In this document: in pieces, positions 21,605-33,012 of the stretch | Layout: every line of letters begins with the position of its first letter | Position numbering within the stretch: position 1 is the stretch's first letter | DNA from: Stachybotrys elegans | Lineage: Eukaryota > Ascomycota > Sordariomycetes > Hypocreales > Stachybotryaceae | Direction of reading: 5' to 3' | Length of the DNA: 64,000 nucleotides | Assembly: GCA_020746835.1 (NCBI GenBank) | Contig: JAGPNK010000011.1 | Coordinates: 496,001-560,000, forward strand | Position numbers and translations under genes: made by a program | Notes under the pieces: generated by a model | What the model was told of the DNA's origin: nothing | What the model saw: only the letters and a program-made list of their open reading frames with translations | Databases searched by the model: none

Positions 21605-22564
21605 ATGCGCCTGCTTCCTAGTCCTGTCCCCCTTGGGCTGTCGCTGTCCCGTCGAGGCGGGATGCCTCAGAGTCTGCTATCAAATCGGGCCTCCCTCATC
21701 ATCCAGGCCCCTAGACGCAGAAGACTCGCTACGGAATCACACCCAATCGCTCCCATCGTCTCGCAGTTGGACGTGCACGACCTGGGTCAAGCGAAATGCT
21801 CGTCACACCTGCATGACGTGGATGCGATACTGAAACACACAGGCATTCTCAAAATCAGGCTCGGGTTCGTGGACAATGAAAGCTCTTATCTCCAGCAACT
21901 CATAACTGGCCTGTCCCAGCAACATGGGCACCAGTTACCCATAAGTCACAGCGCCACTCGCGGCTGGTTCTGGGACGTCCGCCCCAGTTTCGACAGCTTC
22001 CAGACTGCAAATCACCAAGCACGGTCAGAAACCATGGAGCGGTTCCCATGGCACACGGATTGCAGCTATGAAGATCCAACACCGCGGTACTTTGCCCTGC
22101 AGGTCATTCAGCACGACCGTCGTGGCGGCGGGACCCTCTCAGTTATGAACGTCGAACGTCTTGTCAGTCTCTTACCTAGCGCAACTAGAGAGGCGCTCAG
22201 CAAAGCGGAATTTGAGTCAAAGATTCCGCCTGAGTTCATCAAAAATCTGGTCAAAAAGTCTACCATATGCAGTCTGTTGAGCTCAGAGAACGCCCTGACC
22301 TCAAACAGGACCGTGATGCGCTTCAGAGAGGATATTCTTGCACCCCTGACGGAACGTGCAGGCAACGCTTTGGCAGAGATGAGGCAAGCGTTGCGCGCCG
22401 CAAGTGACGACCCAGCGTCGACGCTGCATCTGTCATCAGAGCGGGACATGCCGACGGGCACCATTCTGCTTGTGGACAATCGGCGATGGCTTCATGCTCG
22501 GAACGAGGCCAGGGATCAGAACCGCCATTTACGACGAGTGCGGTGGGACGCTGTGCCATTCTAG
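21605..22564 (+). CDS. TauD/TfdA-family Fe(II)/2-oxoglutarate dioxygenase
   Basis: A single-exon 319-residue protein. The iron-binding facial triad is visible: His150-x-Asp152 in PWHTDCSYED and a distal His297 in RRWLHARNEARD. The C-terminal arginine-rich stretch RHLRRVRW supplies the likely 2-oxoglutarate-binding Arg. Other TauD-like landmarks are RGWFWDVRP, RYFALQVIQHDRRGGGTLSVMNVERL and GTILLVDNRRWLHARN. The N-terminal 45 residues are basic and low in acid residues and could be a mitochondrial presequence; alternatively translation starts at the Met at residue 20. The enzyme should hydroxylate, desaturate or cyclise a carboxylate- or amine-bearing substrate, perhaps one handled by the neighbouring ligases. 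Confidence 0.87.
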   Translation: MRLLPSPVPLGLSLSRRGGMPQSLLSNRASLIIQAPRRRRLATESHPIAPIVSQLDVHDLGQAKCSSHLHDVDAILKHTGILKIRLGFVDNESSYLQQLITGLSQQHGHQLPISHSATRGWFWDVRPSFDSFQTANHQARSETMERFPWHTDCSYEDPTPRYFALQVIQHDRRGGGTLSVMNVERLVSLLPSATREALSKAEFESKIPPEFIKNLVKKSTICSLLSSENALTSNRTVMRFREDILAPLTERAGNALAEMRQALRAASDDPASTLHLSSERDMPTGTILLVDNRRWLHARNEARDQNRHLRRVRWDAVPF

Positions 22565-23168
22565 GCAACGCGTGTGGTGAAAGATTGATGGCCTGATTAC
22601 GTTTGCTGCCTTGTACAGTACATACATAATATGTAATTATGTGGGAATTCCTGGTGCCTGGTACGGTGCCTCTGAAGGATAAAGATCAGTGACTTGGAGG
22701 AGGCCCCTCTGACGTGATCATGTCATGATCATCGCATGGAAGCCGCGAGGCCTATGAACACCCTCTTGATGGCCTGTCCACAAAATTTGCCTTGCTGCCT
22801 GCCCGTGAATGGCTCGGCCTTGTGTGAAAGTCCACTTGTCCAAGGATGTTCAGCTCCTGTGTGAACCCCAACCCTGCCCCCTGGCATCGACACTTGCCGA
22901 AGTGGATGAAGGTGAACAGGGCGAGTGGCGGGACATGGCGGCTCCAAAACAGGCAATCCTTTCGAAGCGCCCCGTCCTACGTGGTTAGCTTGAACAGGCC
23001 TTCTCGCGGGCCTCGTGTGGAGGCTGGGGCCGCTGGGCTCAACTAGCGAGGTTGCCAAGAAACAGACTTTACGCACTGTTATTGGGCCCGGTAGTGGCAC
23101 TGCGCTGACTGAAGGTGTCCCGTCTTGTCATTCCTTCGGCAATCTCAATGGTGTCCTAAAGGGAGCGA
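22565..23168. other. Intergenic with dispersed-repeat copy
   Basis: About 600 bp. The repeat copy lies at 22639-22716. The remainder is GC-rich with readings on both strands but no domain. Confidence 0.4.
22639..22716 (+). repeat. Dispersed repeat, copy 3
   Basis: TATGTGGGAATTCC at the left end, then GATCAGTGACTTGGAGGAGG and CCCCTCTGACG. The centre is diverged. Confidence 0.6.
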
Positions 23169-24729
23169 ATGCAAGTCGGAACATACATGTCATTCTTAGA
23201 CACTACACTCAGAATGGAGTCACGGTCGGGCTTCTCGCTTGCTGAGGTCTTAGCCGTCGCAAGCAGACACCCATTCTATGACACCGAAGCCAAATATCCT
23301 CTCCCCGCTATCGAAATCCGGGATGTGCTGAATGAGGTATCGGGTACGCAGAAAGACGCCGACGATTTGCAGAAGCGTCCGCTGCTTTTCAAGAAAGATC
23401 TGTAGGTGCTGCGAATCTGCTACGCCGACAAGCCTGAATGGAAGAGCTGATGAAAAGCAGCTACAAAGTAATTCAACGGCTTGTTGACGACACGAGCCCC
23501 CACAATACATATCGTCAGGGTGTGTATACCAGCAGTACTGGAGGCGGCGCAGGCTCAACGCCTCTATTCTTTGCCACGAATGTGAACGAAAACCGCCAAC
23601 AGCGAGCCAACTTCGGACGGCTGCTCCAAGCAACGGGAACCATCAAGCCAACTGACTGGGTAGTGTCTGTTCACACTTCTGGCGGGCTCTACAGGTGAGA
23701 GGGTACCTATGATCCCCATAACCTATATTTACTGACGGGCACGACTCTGGCAATGAGTTAAGATCACTTGATCTTACCCTTGAAATCTTAGAGAATGCTG
23801 GGGCCACAGCACTGGCCGCTGGGCACTTTATGAGTCCCGAGGAAGTTATTCGGCTGGTTCGGCTATATCATGCAAATGTGCTGAGCGGTGATTCAAGCCA
23901 GATGGTGCAGTTGGTGCACTATATATCCACCTTGACTCAGGAGGAGAGGCGTGCACTTAAGATTGACAAAATCATCTACACGTCTGAGTCGTTGACCACT
24001 GGACAGCGCAAGTATATCCAGTCGGTGCTCGATTCGGTTGAGATTTGTTCCTTCCTGGGCAGCGCAGAAGCTGGACCATATGGGGTCTGCGGCCCTCACC
24101 TCGTCGAGGGAGGAGCTGAATCAACGAATCAGGACTTTGTGTATGATACGCGGCAAACGCTGATTGAGATTCTCCCGATGGAAGCGGCAGAGGAAGGCAC
24201 CGTGTTTGCAACACCACTTCTTCCCGGGGAGCTGGGCGTGATTGCACAAACCTCCTTGGCCCGGCTCAGCAATCCTTTGGTGCGGTACGTTACTGGCGAC
24301 ATTGGTTCCATCCACGAACTTCCGCTGCACGCTCGTCAGCATGTTTTGGATTCCGACTGGCCGCATTTGCGAGTCCTCCGACTTCAAGGGCGCGATTCAC
24401 GATTCAGCTTTGAGTGGGATGGGGACTACTTTGACTTCAGTCGGCTGGCAGCACTCATGAATGAGTCTCAGTACAAGGTGCTGCAGTGGCAAGTCATTCT
24501 CTTCAAGGAACCGGAGCTGCATGACTTTTCTCTGGAAGTTCGGGTGTTGAACCCTGATGAGGAAACGAGCACAGTACATCAGCCTCTCCACGATGAGCTT
24601 GAGCAATTCTTTCATGTATCAGCGACGAATGCGAAACGGTTTCAGATCACTTTTGTACATAACTTGGACGGGTTCATACGAAGCGGCACAGGGAGAAAAG
24701 TGATCAAGTTTGTCAATCGAACATGCTAG
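23169..24729 (+). CDS. PaaK-like adenylate-forming ligase (AMP-binding)
   Basis: Three exons: 23169-23401, 23461-23694 and 23763-24729, with introns of 59 and 68 nt; 477 residues. It belongs to the ANL superfamily in its phenylacetate-CoA-ligase-like branch. The first junction gives FKKDLYKVIQRLVDD. The phosphate-binding loop is SSTGGGAGSTPLFF, later motifs are SVHTSGGLYRSLDL (second junction), IIYTSESLT and EICSFLGSAEAGPYGV, and the adenylate-contacting VRYVTGDIGSIHEL. The C-terminal subdomain is present (FHVSATNAKRFQI, RSGTGRKVIKFVN). It should activate a carboxylic acid as acyl-AMP and hand it to CoA, an amine or another acceptor. The start is uncertain: 23169 and 23187 are both ATG in weak contexts. 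It shares the locus with the ATP-grasp ligase and dioxygenase. Confidence 0.82.
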
Positions 24730-25393
24730 GACGAACTTAGCTGCCTTCTCCTTGAATAATTGATCAGTTGTTCTCCTTTGCAGCCACAAACTGGGACACT
24801 CGTATTGGTAAGTATTGGAATATGATCTGCCGATACAAATTTCTGGATCTGGGCTTGCGCCTCCAACCCGATACTTTAATATATCAGAAATCTTGACCAT
24901 ACTAACAGTGACATGGTTGGTCACACCGGGTGGCAGAACACCGGCACCTACAATGAGGATAGTCAGGATGTTCCCCCATGGTGCCCAGATTTCGTGTATA
25001 CGCTCTCTCTTCGAGCACGTATTACAACTCAGGCATCAGGACCACCAAGCTCGCGAGCCGCCGTTGGCTTCAAGCATATATATCAGGTTGATCAAGCTTG
25101 CGGTACGCGCTCCAAATGAGACGGAGCGGAGTGGAATGAGCAGACAAGGCATACAGGAAGTGTTGAGCCGCACAGTGATTCAGCGCAGGAAGGTGCACTA
25201 AGACTGTTGAGGGCACATTCTCCGTACAGTAAATATATATAGAGTCCTAAACTAAAGGGGTGCGGGAGGAAGTCGGCCGACCACTTGGGGTGACTAGGAA
25301 ATCCTTGACAAGCCTCACACTTTTCTTATCCTAGCGTCGCAGATTTTATCTGCCAAGCGTTGCCACTGATTTATAGTGTCTTTAGTATGACAT

Positions 25394-25458
25394 AGTCAGG
25401 ACCTCTCCGAAGTCACTCATCTATATCTCATTGGGGCACATGTGGGAAATCCCACATA
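25394..25458 (-). repeat. Dispersed repeat, copy 4 (reverse)
   Basis: On the minus strand: TATGTGGGATTTCCCACATG, TGTGCCCCAATGAGATATAG and GAGTGACTTCGGAGAGG. Its left end forms the palindrome TGTGGGATTTCCCACA. Confidence 0.65.
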
Positions 25459-25981
25459 AAGGAGCAGGGAAGGGAAGCTCTGTGGAATATGCTCAGGACT
25501 TTTCGTAGCTCCGTGGGACTATTGGTAATGAAGGGTGGTTCAGCCATGGGTTCCTAACATAGATATATTGGCATTATCTCCGTAGTCTGGGGTGGGTTAG
25601 GTAAATCAAGGAAAGGAAGGTCAGGACAGAGAGAGGAGCCTGCCCTTGATCTCACATCGACCACAAGCCGTCTCTCTTGAACACATGGCCGGTGGCTGGA
25701 CGTTGCTCATGCCGAGGTCAACCCATAGCTGATCTTGCATGGAGGGATCGCATCGAAATCGAACCCAAAACCCAAAATCTTCTTAGTGTTGATTACCATG
25801 CAAGCCGGCCCGAACAAGGCCTTGGCAGGAAAGGGATTAAGGTACGATGGCCCACGTATCAACCCCAGGCCAATCACACCCCGAACCAGCAATTAAAGCA
25901 AAAGGGCAAGCCAAACTAACGCCTAATGTCACGCGCAGTTTCCGGGCAAGAATGGGAAAGACAATGCGAGACGGGATTGCG

Positions 25982-25987
25982 TATAAA
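25982..25987 (+). promoter_or_regulatory. TATA box of the SGNH-repeat gene
   Basis: TATAAA 73 bp before the ATG at 26055. Confidence 0.4.
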
Positions 25988-26054
25988 GGTCAGCAGAGGA
26001 GGAACAATGAGGATGAATGTTTTCACGATACGCGCGTCGTAGGCCCATCGCATC

Positions 26055-29000
26055 ATGATGCTGCTCAACAGCCTCATCAGCCTTCTGGCAGTGGCCCTGC
26101 CTGCGGGAGCGGTACCTCTAATCGCCGAGGATGGACTCGACATTTTCGACAGCTACCATGACTTCTTCAATACGTCTATTGGAGCGTTGGAGAAACGGCA
26201 AGGCACCGAGGGGCCTGAACTGCGGATCCTGCCCCTCGGTGCATCAATCGTCGAAGGTTATGGATCATCTCACGGAAATGGGTGAGTATCAACCAATGCA
26301 AGTATGTGGAACGAAACCTAACAATCATACAGTTTTCGATCCTACCTCAGAGAGCAGTTGCGCTTCGAGGGCTTCAAGGTGAACATGGTAGGAAGCAGAA
26401 GAGGCGGAAACATGGCCGACAACGTGAGTCGATTGAGTTCACCGTACCGTGTTTGGTTGGTACTGATTTCCTCTAGAACCACGAGGCCACAGGAGGCTTT
26501 ACCGTCGACCAGGTCAAGCAAGCATCGCGACAGTCCCTCATCTACAAACCCAACGTAGTGGTGCTTAATGCTGGCTCCAACGACTGCGCGCGAAATGTCG
26601 ACCCGAGTAGTGCAGGTGCACGCATGGCCTCGCTTCTCAGTGACCTTTGGGCGGCACCAGGCTGGGATCGTACGACCATCATCTTGCCAACTCTGATCAT
26701 GAATCAGGACTCGAATATGAATGATTGCTCCCAGCGCGTCATTAATTCACAGTATCGTCAACTCGTTAATGATCTGCGTGGTCAGGGCAGAAGAATTGTC
26801 CTTGCGGAGATGAACCCCCGGAAGGTCTTGGAAGAGGCTTCATAAGCGATGCCGACATGGCTGACCCGACACATCCCAACGACCGCGGCCACCGCAAGAT
26901 GGCCTATGTGTTCTAGCAGGCAATCGAGACTGCTCTGAGGGAGGGCAAGCTGCAGCAGCCATATCCCACCGACATCAAAGAGGCACAACCTGGCTGCGAA
27001 AAGGTAGCCGGTGATGGTGTCTATGCCGGTGCTTGGACGCAGAGAGGTAGCGGTTGGGATGATGGTGTCTACGCCCATGAGAGCTGGCGGGAGGGCAACA
27101 GGCCCATCATCATGACAGCCACCAGCGAGTATGACCGTGATCAATGGCGCTTCGTTCGACTTTTCAGCAGAGACAAGGACGATCTGTTGGAATGGTTCAT
27201 TCTTCCTGGTACTGAAAGGACCGTTGGCTACGGTGTGTGGAAGAACGTTGGAAATCACGACCGTGCTGAGTTCAGGAAGATCAACGACATGTCCGTCCAG
27301 GACAACTGTATCCCGGCAGGTGTACGATTCATCGATATCAACGGTACGGCCTCCCACCAGGACTGGAGACGCAGAGTCTGACATTGTTTTTAGGTGACGG
27401 ACTTGGCGACTTCGTCTGCATCGACCCACGCGGAAATGCCTTTGCTTCCATTAATCGATTCAGGCCAGGCCGCGACGCCCCGCTATGGGAGTACATGGGC
27501 TTGTGGAAGGAGAATTTTGGTTACGCCCAGGATCGTGTTGTTCTTGGCGACGTGGATGGCGATGGCCGCGCAGACTACTGCATCCTGGATGATGGAGGCA
27601 ATATCTGGTACTGGAGAAACGGCTGGATCAGTAAGACTCCCATTCCAATGTTGGAGGTGACTAACAGCGTGTCAGATGATATGCCTGACTACTGGCAACC
27701 TCTGGGCATGCGGTTCAAAGCTCAGGGCATGGGCGATCACCGTGGACTGCGATTCGAGGATATCAATGGAGATGTAAGTTTGCATTGGCCAGCATATTGC
27801 GACAAAACTGACCTTTGATAGAGCCGAGACGACTGGTTATGGGTATCTGATGTGGGCGCATCTCACGTTCATACCAACTCAAGGAGCTGTGCCTCGGGGA
27901 AACTGGGCGACGGACTCAACATCGCATGGCGTGCAAGTAAGAACAAAGGGACTGGCACAAATTCCACCCACATCGGCATGGCCAGCTACGGATCGTCCGG
28001 GCTCCGAAACCGTATCCATTTTGCGAGGGTGTACGGCCAGCCTCAAGAGTTTGGCCTCTTGGGACGTCAAGACTACGTGTTTATGGAACATGTCCGGTTG
28101 GCCAACGGGAGACATCAATTCAACATGCGAGTATGGAAGAGCATTGGCAGAGGCGGCACCAAGGTCAAAGGTAAGCCAGTCACCTCCCCGTATGAAGCAG
28201 AAGGCTAACAAATGACAGCCGACGGAGTCAAGTACTGCAACATGAGGAAGAACCCGGGAGGTGCAGAGGATTACGTGTGGACCTGGTCTGGGGGCAAGAT
28301 GATCCTGTTCCTAAGCCTGGGCAAGTCACGTATATCCGGAACCAAGTCTTGGTGGGGGCCCGTAGTCCACCCTATCTGGACACCTCCTTTCAACATCGAC
28401 AGACGAGATCTTCACCTGTCGAACTGGGACGGTGATGGCCTGTGCGGTATCATCTGGGTCGACTCCAACAACCAGAACAAGGTCCAGGTGTGGCGCAACA
28501 AGTACGAAGAGACGAAAAGGTGGGAGTGGGATCATTATGTCAACCCAGCGGGACAGCTCTACTGCCCCGAGCAGCGTGGTCTCGGCATCCACGATCTTCC
28601 GGTACGCTTCGCAGACACTACTGGCAACGGCCGAGGTGACTATCTCTGCATCGAAAAGGATGGACGGTCGTGGGGTTGGGTCCATGAAGATGACGGCAGC
28701 TGGTCGTTTGTGGACCAGTTCAACTTTACTGAAGGCAAAGACCGAGCCAACATCCGGTTTGCAGACGTCAACGGCGACAAGAAGGACGACATGATCTGGG
28801 TCGACAACTTTGATGGCCAGGGTTGGGTCTGGTACAACGAGGGAAGGATTCTAGCGGGCGGTTCCCAGTTTACCTGGAAGAAACCAAACGAGCCCGCCTA
28901 CTCTGGCTACAAGGCCGGAACGTGCACCTATTACGTCGACATGGACGGAGACGGTCGTGCTGATCAGCATTCTATCCTGGGCACTCTCGACAACACGGCT

Positions 29001-30625
29001 GAGACGTCACTTAACCTGTGCGATGGTGGTGACGCCGTGGGCAACGACGACCAGCCGGCACAGGATCAAAATCTCCCCGTCATGCCGGGCACTGGGCCGG
29101 AGGATCAGGATCCCATCTGCGGCAAGGCCCCTGGTACATGGGACCAGTCAGTCTGGCATGGCAGCGGCATGTCTTACTGGACTCTCACTCGGTAAGATTG
29201 GGGTTCTTGCGCTTGTTCTGCCTCACTAACGCGTGTACAGCGCGAAACACTACCTCGACTCAGGATGGCCCAGGGCTCAGGGAGTAGAAGGCGTGCCACG
29301 CATTATTGCGCAGTACAACGTTGACACCAAGGACGACGCCTGGGACTGGAATAGTGGCTGCATGAGGTAAGACTTATGTACATCGAGCATCAGGATTATG
29401 CTAACCTTATCTTTCTTCCAAGTGTCCATCTTACTTGCAACGTCGAAGGCATCTCCCAGACATCCAGGTGTGCTGGCAACAAGGAACGAGCCCTGCTTCT
29501 TTGGTCGCTCGAAACCTCGCGGCCTTCATGCAGAACTTTGCAAGGACGCTCAAAGATGAGGTTAGCTCGGCCTACTTGTCGTTGCCGAGTTTGGTTACGG
29601 CCTTCGCGCCACCCCAAGGCAACTCGACGGAGCTCAACAGCGCCGCCTGGCTCGCTTTGACGGCAGGCTTCTTGACGAGTATCGGCGCCTATGTACCGGC
29701 GTACGGAGGAGCGGTATCAAACTTTGCTGCTGGTATCCTCACAACGGGCTCGGGCATCGCCAGTGCAAGCAGCGGGGAGGTCAAGGATCCCAGATTTGAC
29801 ACCTTGGAATCACTTGCAACCAAGCTGACGGCGTTCAACGACGAGGTTAGGAAAGCCAATGAGGCCTACTTCAAGTGTCTATTGGCGACGACGCCACCCA
29901 ACGGCAACGCCGATCGCAGTATGGAGCTAGCCAACGTTGTGGCACAAGGTCTATTCTTCCAACGGGACATCGACGTCCCACCCGAGGGAGATGCGTTTAG
30001 AATGCTGATTCAAGCGCCCATGACCTCTGAGATGTGGAATGCTCAAAGGATCTTTGTCAGGATCCCAGAACACAAACTCAAGCTCCACTATAGCGGTCGG
30101 GAGTGGTGGTATAGTCCTTGCTTCGGTGAGGATGGCTCGAGTGCCGATTGGACGCCTGGCAGAAAAGAACGGCCGAAGCCGTTTGTCGCTTGCCCTGAAG
30201 ACGGCAACAGTTACCTCATCATGAAGTGGAGCAGCAACTAAGTCGAAGCCTTTGGCGATTTCGGAGTGAGAGACAACCGCACTTTAGACTTTGGGTTTAC
30301 CAAGGAAATGATTGTCAAGGCATCGTGGAGTCTACAGCAGCGTACAAATAGGTACCTTCCTCGTACAACCAGCCATCTCGCCACCATGTTTCAAGAAGCA
30401 CGCTCGTGGCTGAACTTGAACGACAAGGAATTTGTCACGAACCTGTTGCAGTTTAACTTGCCGGTCTGTGACTTGGGCAAGATCCCGGATGGCCCTAACA
30501 TTCTCTGGGACCTACACGAGTGCACGATAGGCACCAGTGGATTCTGGACGGTTAGTTGCATCGTCAACGTTGCCATGAAGAATTGCCCAAGGGATAGCCA
30601 AGGAGACACAAAGTGGCCTTTTTAG
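26055..30625 (+). pseudogene. Secreted SGNH hydrolase with FG-GAP/VCBS repeats, broken
   Basis: Exons as seen: 26055-26281, 26333-26423, 26477-27343, 27394-27630, 27676-27773, 27822-28170, 28218-29191, 29241-29366 and 29423-30625, with eight GT-AG introns of 45-56 nt. A signal peptide (MMLLNSLISLLAVALPAGAV) is followed by an SGNH esterase domain with block I LGASIVEG (Ser64), block III NAGSNDC and block V DPTHPND. FG-GAP-like repeats follow (FIDINGDGLGDFVCID, LGDVDGDGRADY, FADVNGDKKDDMIWVD, YVDMDGDGRADQ), then a Cys-containing C-terminal region. Four lesions break it: a frameshift between about 26808 and 26836, TAG at 26914-26916 in place of an expected Trp, a frameshift between about 29470 and 29515, and TAA at 30239-30241 after which homologous-looking frame continues to 30625. 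Both stops are CpA-to-TpA type changes, as RIP would make. Such enzymes deacetylate or de-esterify cell-wall polymers. Confidence 0.75.
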
Positions 30626-30918
30626 GAGGATGTAGGCGGGTTTAGAGAAGCCGGACCGAAGAGCACTCTCACTTTCTTTCCTATGTTATTACCCGTCTAA
30701 TTACTATGTTTCCTACAGAGTGTCGGTTGTGGACGGCGAGTAACTGCAAGCTCTGTCGGAGCGACCACTGAGAAGCGTAAAGAGACAGTGTGTACAATTT
30801 TACACCTACAGCAGTTGAGACGAGAACCATGACCGGCAACTGGGGATATCGTTAACTATAAACTGGATCACAAAACGTTCATTAGGAGTCAACTAGGACT
30901 GCCGTAATCAAGCCTATC

Positions 30919-31799
30919 TCAAATTGCAACAGCAATGAAAGACAATAATACCAAAAGTCCTCCCATTAGACCCGGAACAAGCCGCGAGCCTGCACCTTCT
31001 TCTAGGGACCTGCTTCCTTCTTGAGGCGTCGCTGTTAAACATCTCAGATTCCCTGGCCGGACGTCGGTGGATTCGGTTGAGTTATCGTTCGGCGCCACTG
31101 CAAATCCAAAGATAGCAATAGAAACGTCACGAAGGCCTTGATCGTATTCCGTATAGTTGTCCCGCTCGTGAAAGTCAGAGTGCCAGCCTGGAAAGGAAAC
31201 TTTGTCCCCATCCTCAAAGTTAGCTGTTTCATTAGGGAAGCCATCCAGGTCATATAGTAATTCATCTGCAGTTTAAAGCAAGATTAGCCTTGTTACAGTC
31301 AGCCAGAGAATTAGTGAAACTTACGCCAGCCGTAGCTCACACCAGCAAAATCATCTCCGTCGCATTCGTCGGGTCTTCCAACGGAATTGTCGCAGTAATT
31401 CTGATCGGATGCAAGCGATCTTAGAGCCTCCAGACAACCGTCCGAGACAAAGCCTTCACAGTCTTCGGCGATCTCTTCGTTGCCACCCATTGGCTTCAAG
31501 AACCATTTGTTGCAAAACCGCCATGACTCGTGGACTTCAAAGCTCTCCGATTGTACCAGGCCATCATCTGCACCAATACTGAATTGCTGCCATGTTCTAA
31601 CCCTCGATGTGTTGGAGTACTCGACGTTGCCCCAGATGGAAACGTCCAAAGTAAAGCTGCTGTCGGCAAGAAATGTGCCCGGATAAGGCTGCGACAGGTT
31701 GTATCCTGCAAAGGTGTAGGACGAGGTCGCGTTGGGGGGAGGGAAGACATTGCTGTAATGAATGATGCTAACTCGAGGAGATTGTGCCGTGCTGAGCAA
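30919..31799 (-). CDS. GPI-anchored-type surface protein, 5' end missing
   Basis: Two exons are clear: about 31799-31325 and 31265-30919, joined over a 59-nt intron (GTAAGT..CAG). The C-terminus, read to the TGA at 30919-30921, ends in a spacer rich in Ser, Glu and Gly followed by a small-residue site (GAGS) and a hydrophobic tail (GLMGGLLVLLSFIAVAI), a classic GPI-attachment signal. The ectodomain has several N-glycosylation sequons (NATSS, NLSQ, NTSR, NYTE) and cysteines. No signal peptide is present: the frame opens without an ATG and a stop lies just upstream. Either a first exon is unrecognised or the 5' end was lost next to the MITE-rich region. No named family is recognised. Confidence 0.6.
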
Positions 31800-33012
31800 T
31801 ACTGGTTTCCGCCTGATGCTTTTAAGCTTTCAATGTAAGCTTCTTTCTACAGACAAGGGTAAGGGTCTAATGTCGTCATCGTCCTTCTTGGACAGGGGTC
31901 AAGATCCTAATTTCATCATTTTTCTTCTTGGACAAGGGATGCTCTTCTTAATAAGGATACAAAAGTACTTTTGTTCTGTGTCACGCGTAGTTCAAGCTAT
32001 TATTACAGGCCTTGGCGAGGTAAAGCAAGCTTTTGAAGGACAAATCAAACCATTCCGTCATAGCCTAGCTTGATTTGGCTCTTAACTGCTATGGGGGATT
32101 CTGAACCAATTCACGCTAATCCAGCATCGTTTGATCCTGAACTAACCCGCATGTAGGTTAATATGGCCAATTTGGTATTCATATGGTTAATCTATCCCTT
32201 TGAGTGTGCGAAGGGAGCTCTGTGGTCACTAACAGGGATATTAGCCAATGAGTCTTTAATTAGTATAAGATACTTATTATATAGTGACTATTGCACTCTA
32301 GATTAAGTACTGCACACTACCTTAAAACTATACTTTTACTCTCCTTTTATCCCAAGCTGCTAAGGTAGCTAGCCTGTACGTGGGGGCTAAGTAAGCAGCT
32401 ATGGGTCAGATACAAGAGAGCTCCCTTCGCACACTCAAAGGGATAGCTTAGATTCCTACCTGGTCGTTGAATGGCAATGAGGTTTGCTCTAAAGGGGAAG
32501 GAGGTGATATGTGGTAAGTTTCTGAATCGACAGTGTCTAGACAATTGGCCGACATCCACGTATCCGTACTCCGTAATAAATTTGAGGTGCTGGGGAGATT
32601 GCAGGCTTGACGCAGCGGGGTAATAATCCAATAAGCATACCGTCACTTGGCGTGATCCGTACAGACGCGTGCCAATCATGGGCCTGTACAAAGGTGTACA
32701 CTATACTTTGCGAGCCTCGGTAAACGAGGATGCATTTTATGTCTTGCCTCAATAGTCATCTTCGAAGCCTTCCGCATGAGGGTTATGGCTGGTCGGAGGG
32801 AGTTTTCCCCGCCAGGTTCTCTCCATTGGTTTTGGTGATATACGTGTTCGTCCACTACATGTTTTAGTGCGTCACGACGAGCAAGGAGCAAGTGTATGTA
32901 ATCAAAAATATGGAGAGCGGGGAGGCTTGATCGGGCATTCCCGAGGAGTATATAGTATAAAAACCATGACGTTATTGAATGAGCCCCAGAACATATCCCA
33001 GCTGTATCAACA
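31800..33012. other. AT-rich gene-poor stretch with a MITE-like element
   Basis: 1.2 kb; AT-rich from about 31840 to 32350. It contains the inverted-repeat element 32192-32446. No gene seen. Confidence 0.5.
32192..32446. mobile_element. MITE-like element with 30-bp terminal inverted repeats
   Basis: The left arm 32192-32221 (starting CTATCCCTTTGAGTGTGCGA) and right arm 32417-32446 are perfect reverse complements over 30 nt, enclosing about 195 bp of AT-rich, non-coding DNA. The size and lack of a transposase fit a miniature inverted-repeat element or a foldback element. A GGGGGCTAAGTAAGCAG stretch inside it recurs as GGGGGCCAAGTAAGCAG near 35481. Confidence 0.7.

Larger units (their letters stand above)
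24730..26054. other. Intergenic with dispersed-repeat copy
   Basis: 1.3 kb. Holds a reverse repeat copy (25394-25458) and, at 25982-25987, a TATAAA box for the SGNH gene. Readings at 24815-25201 on either strand have no recognisable domain. Confidence 0.4.

Noticed and set aside
22729..23100. Minus-strand reading between dioxygenase and PaaK-like gene
   Set aside because: Pro/Arg-rich composition without domain, likely chance in GC-rich spacer.
24815..25201. Small reading downstream of the PaaK-like gene
   Set aside because: No signal peptide, domain or splice partners on either strand.
26837..26916. An intron that would remove the frameshift and TAG in the SGNH gene
   Set aside because: It would need a poor GTCTTG donor and would delete the catalytic DPTHPND block, which is well conserved in the other frame.
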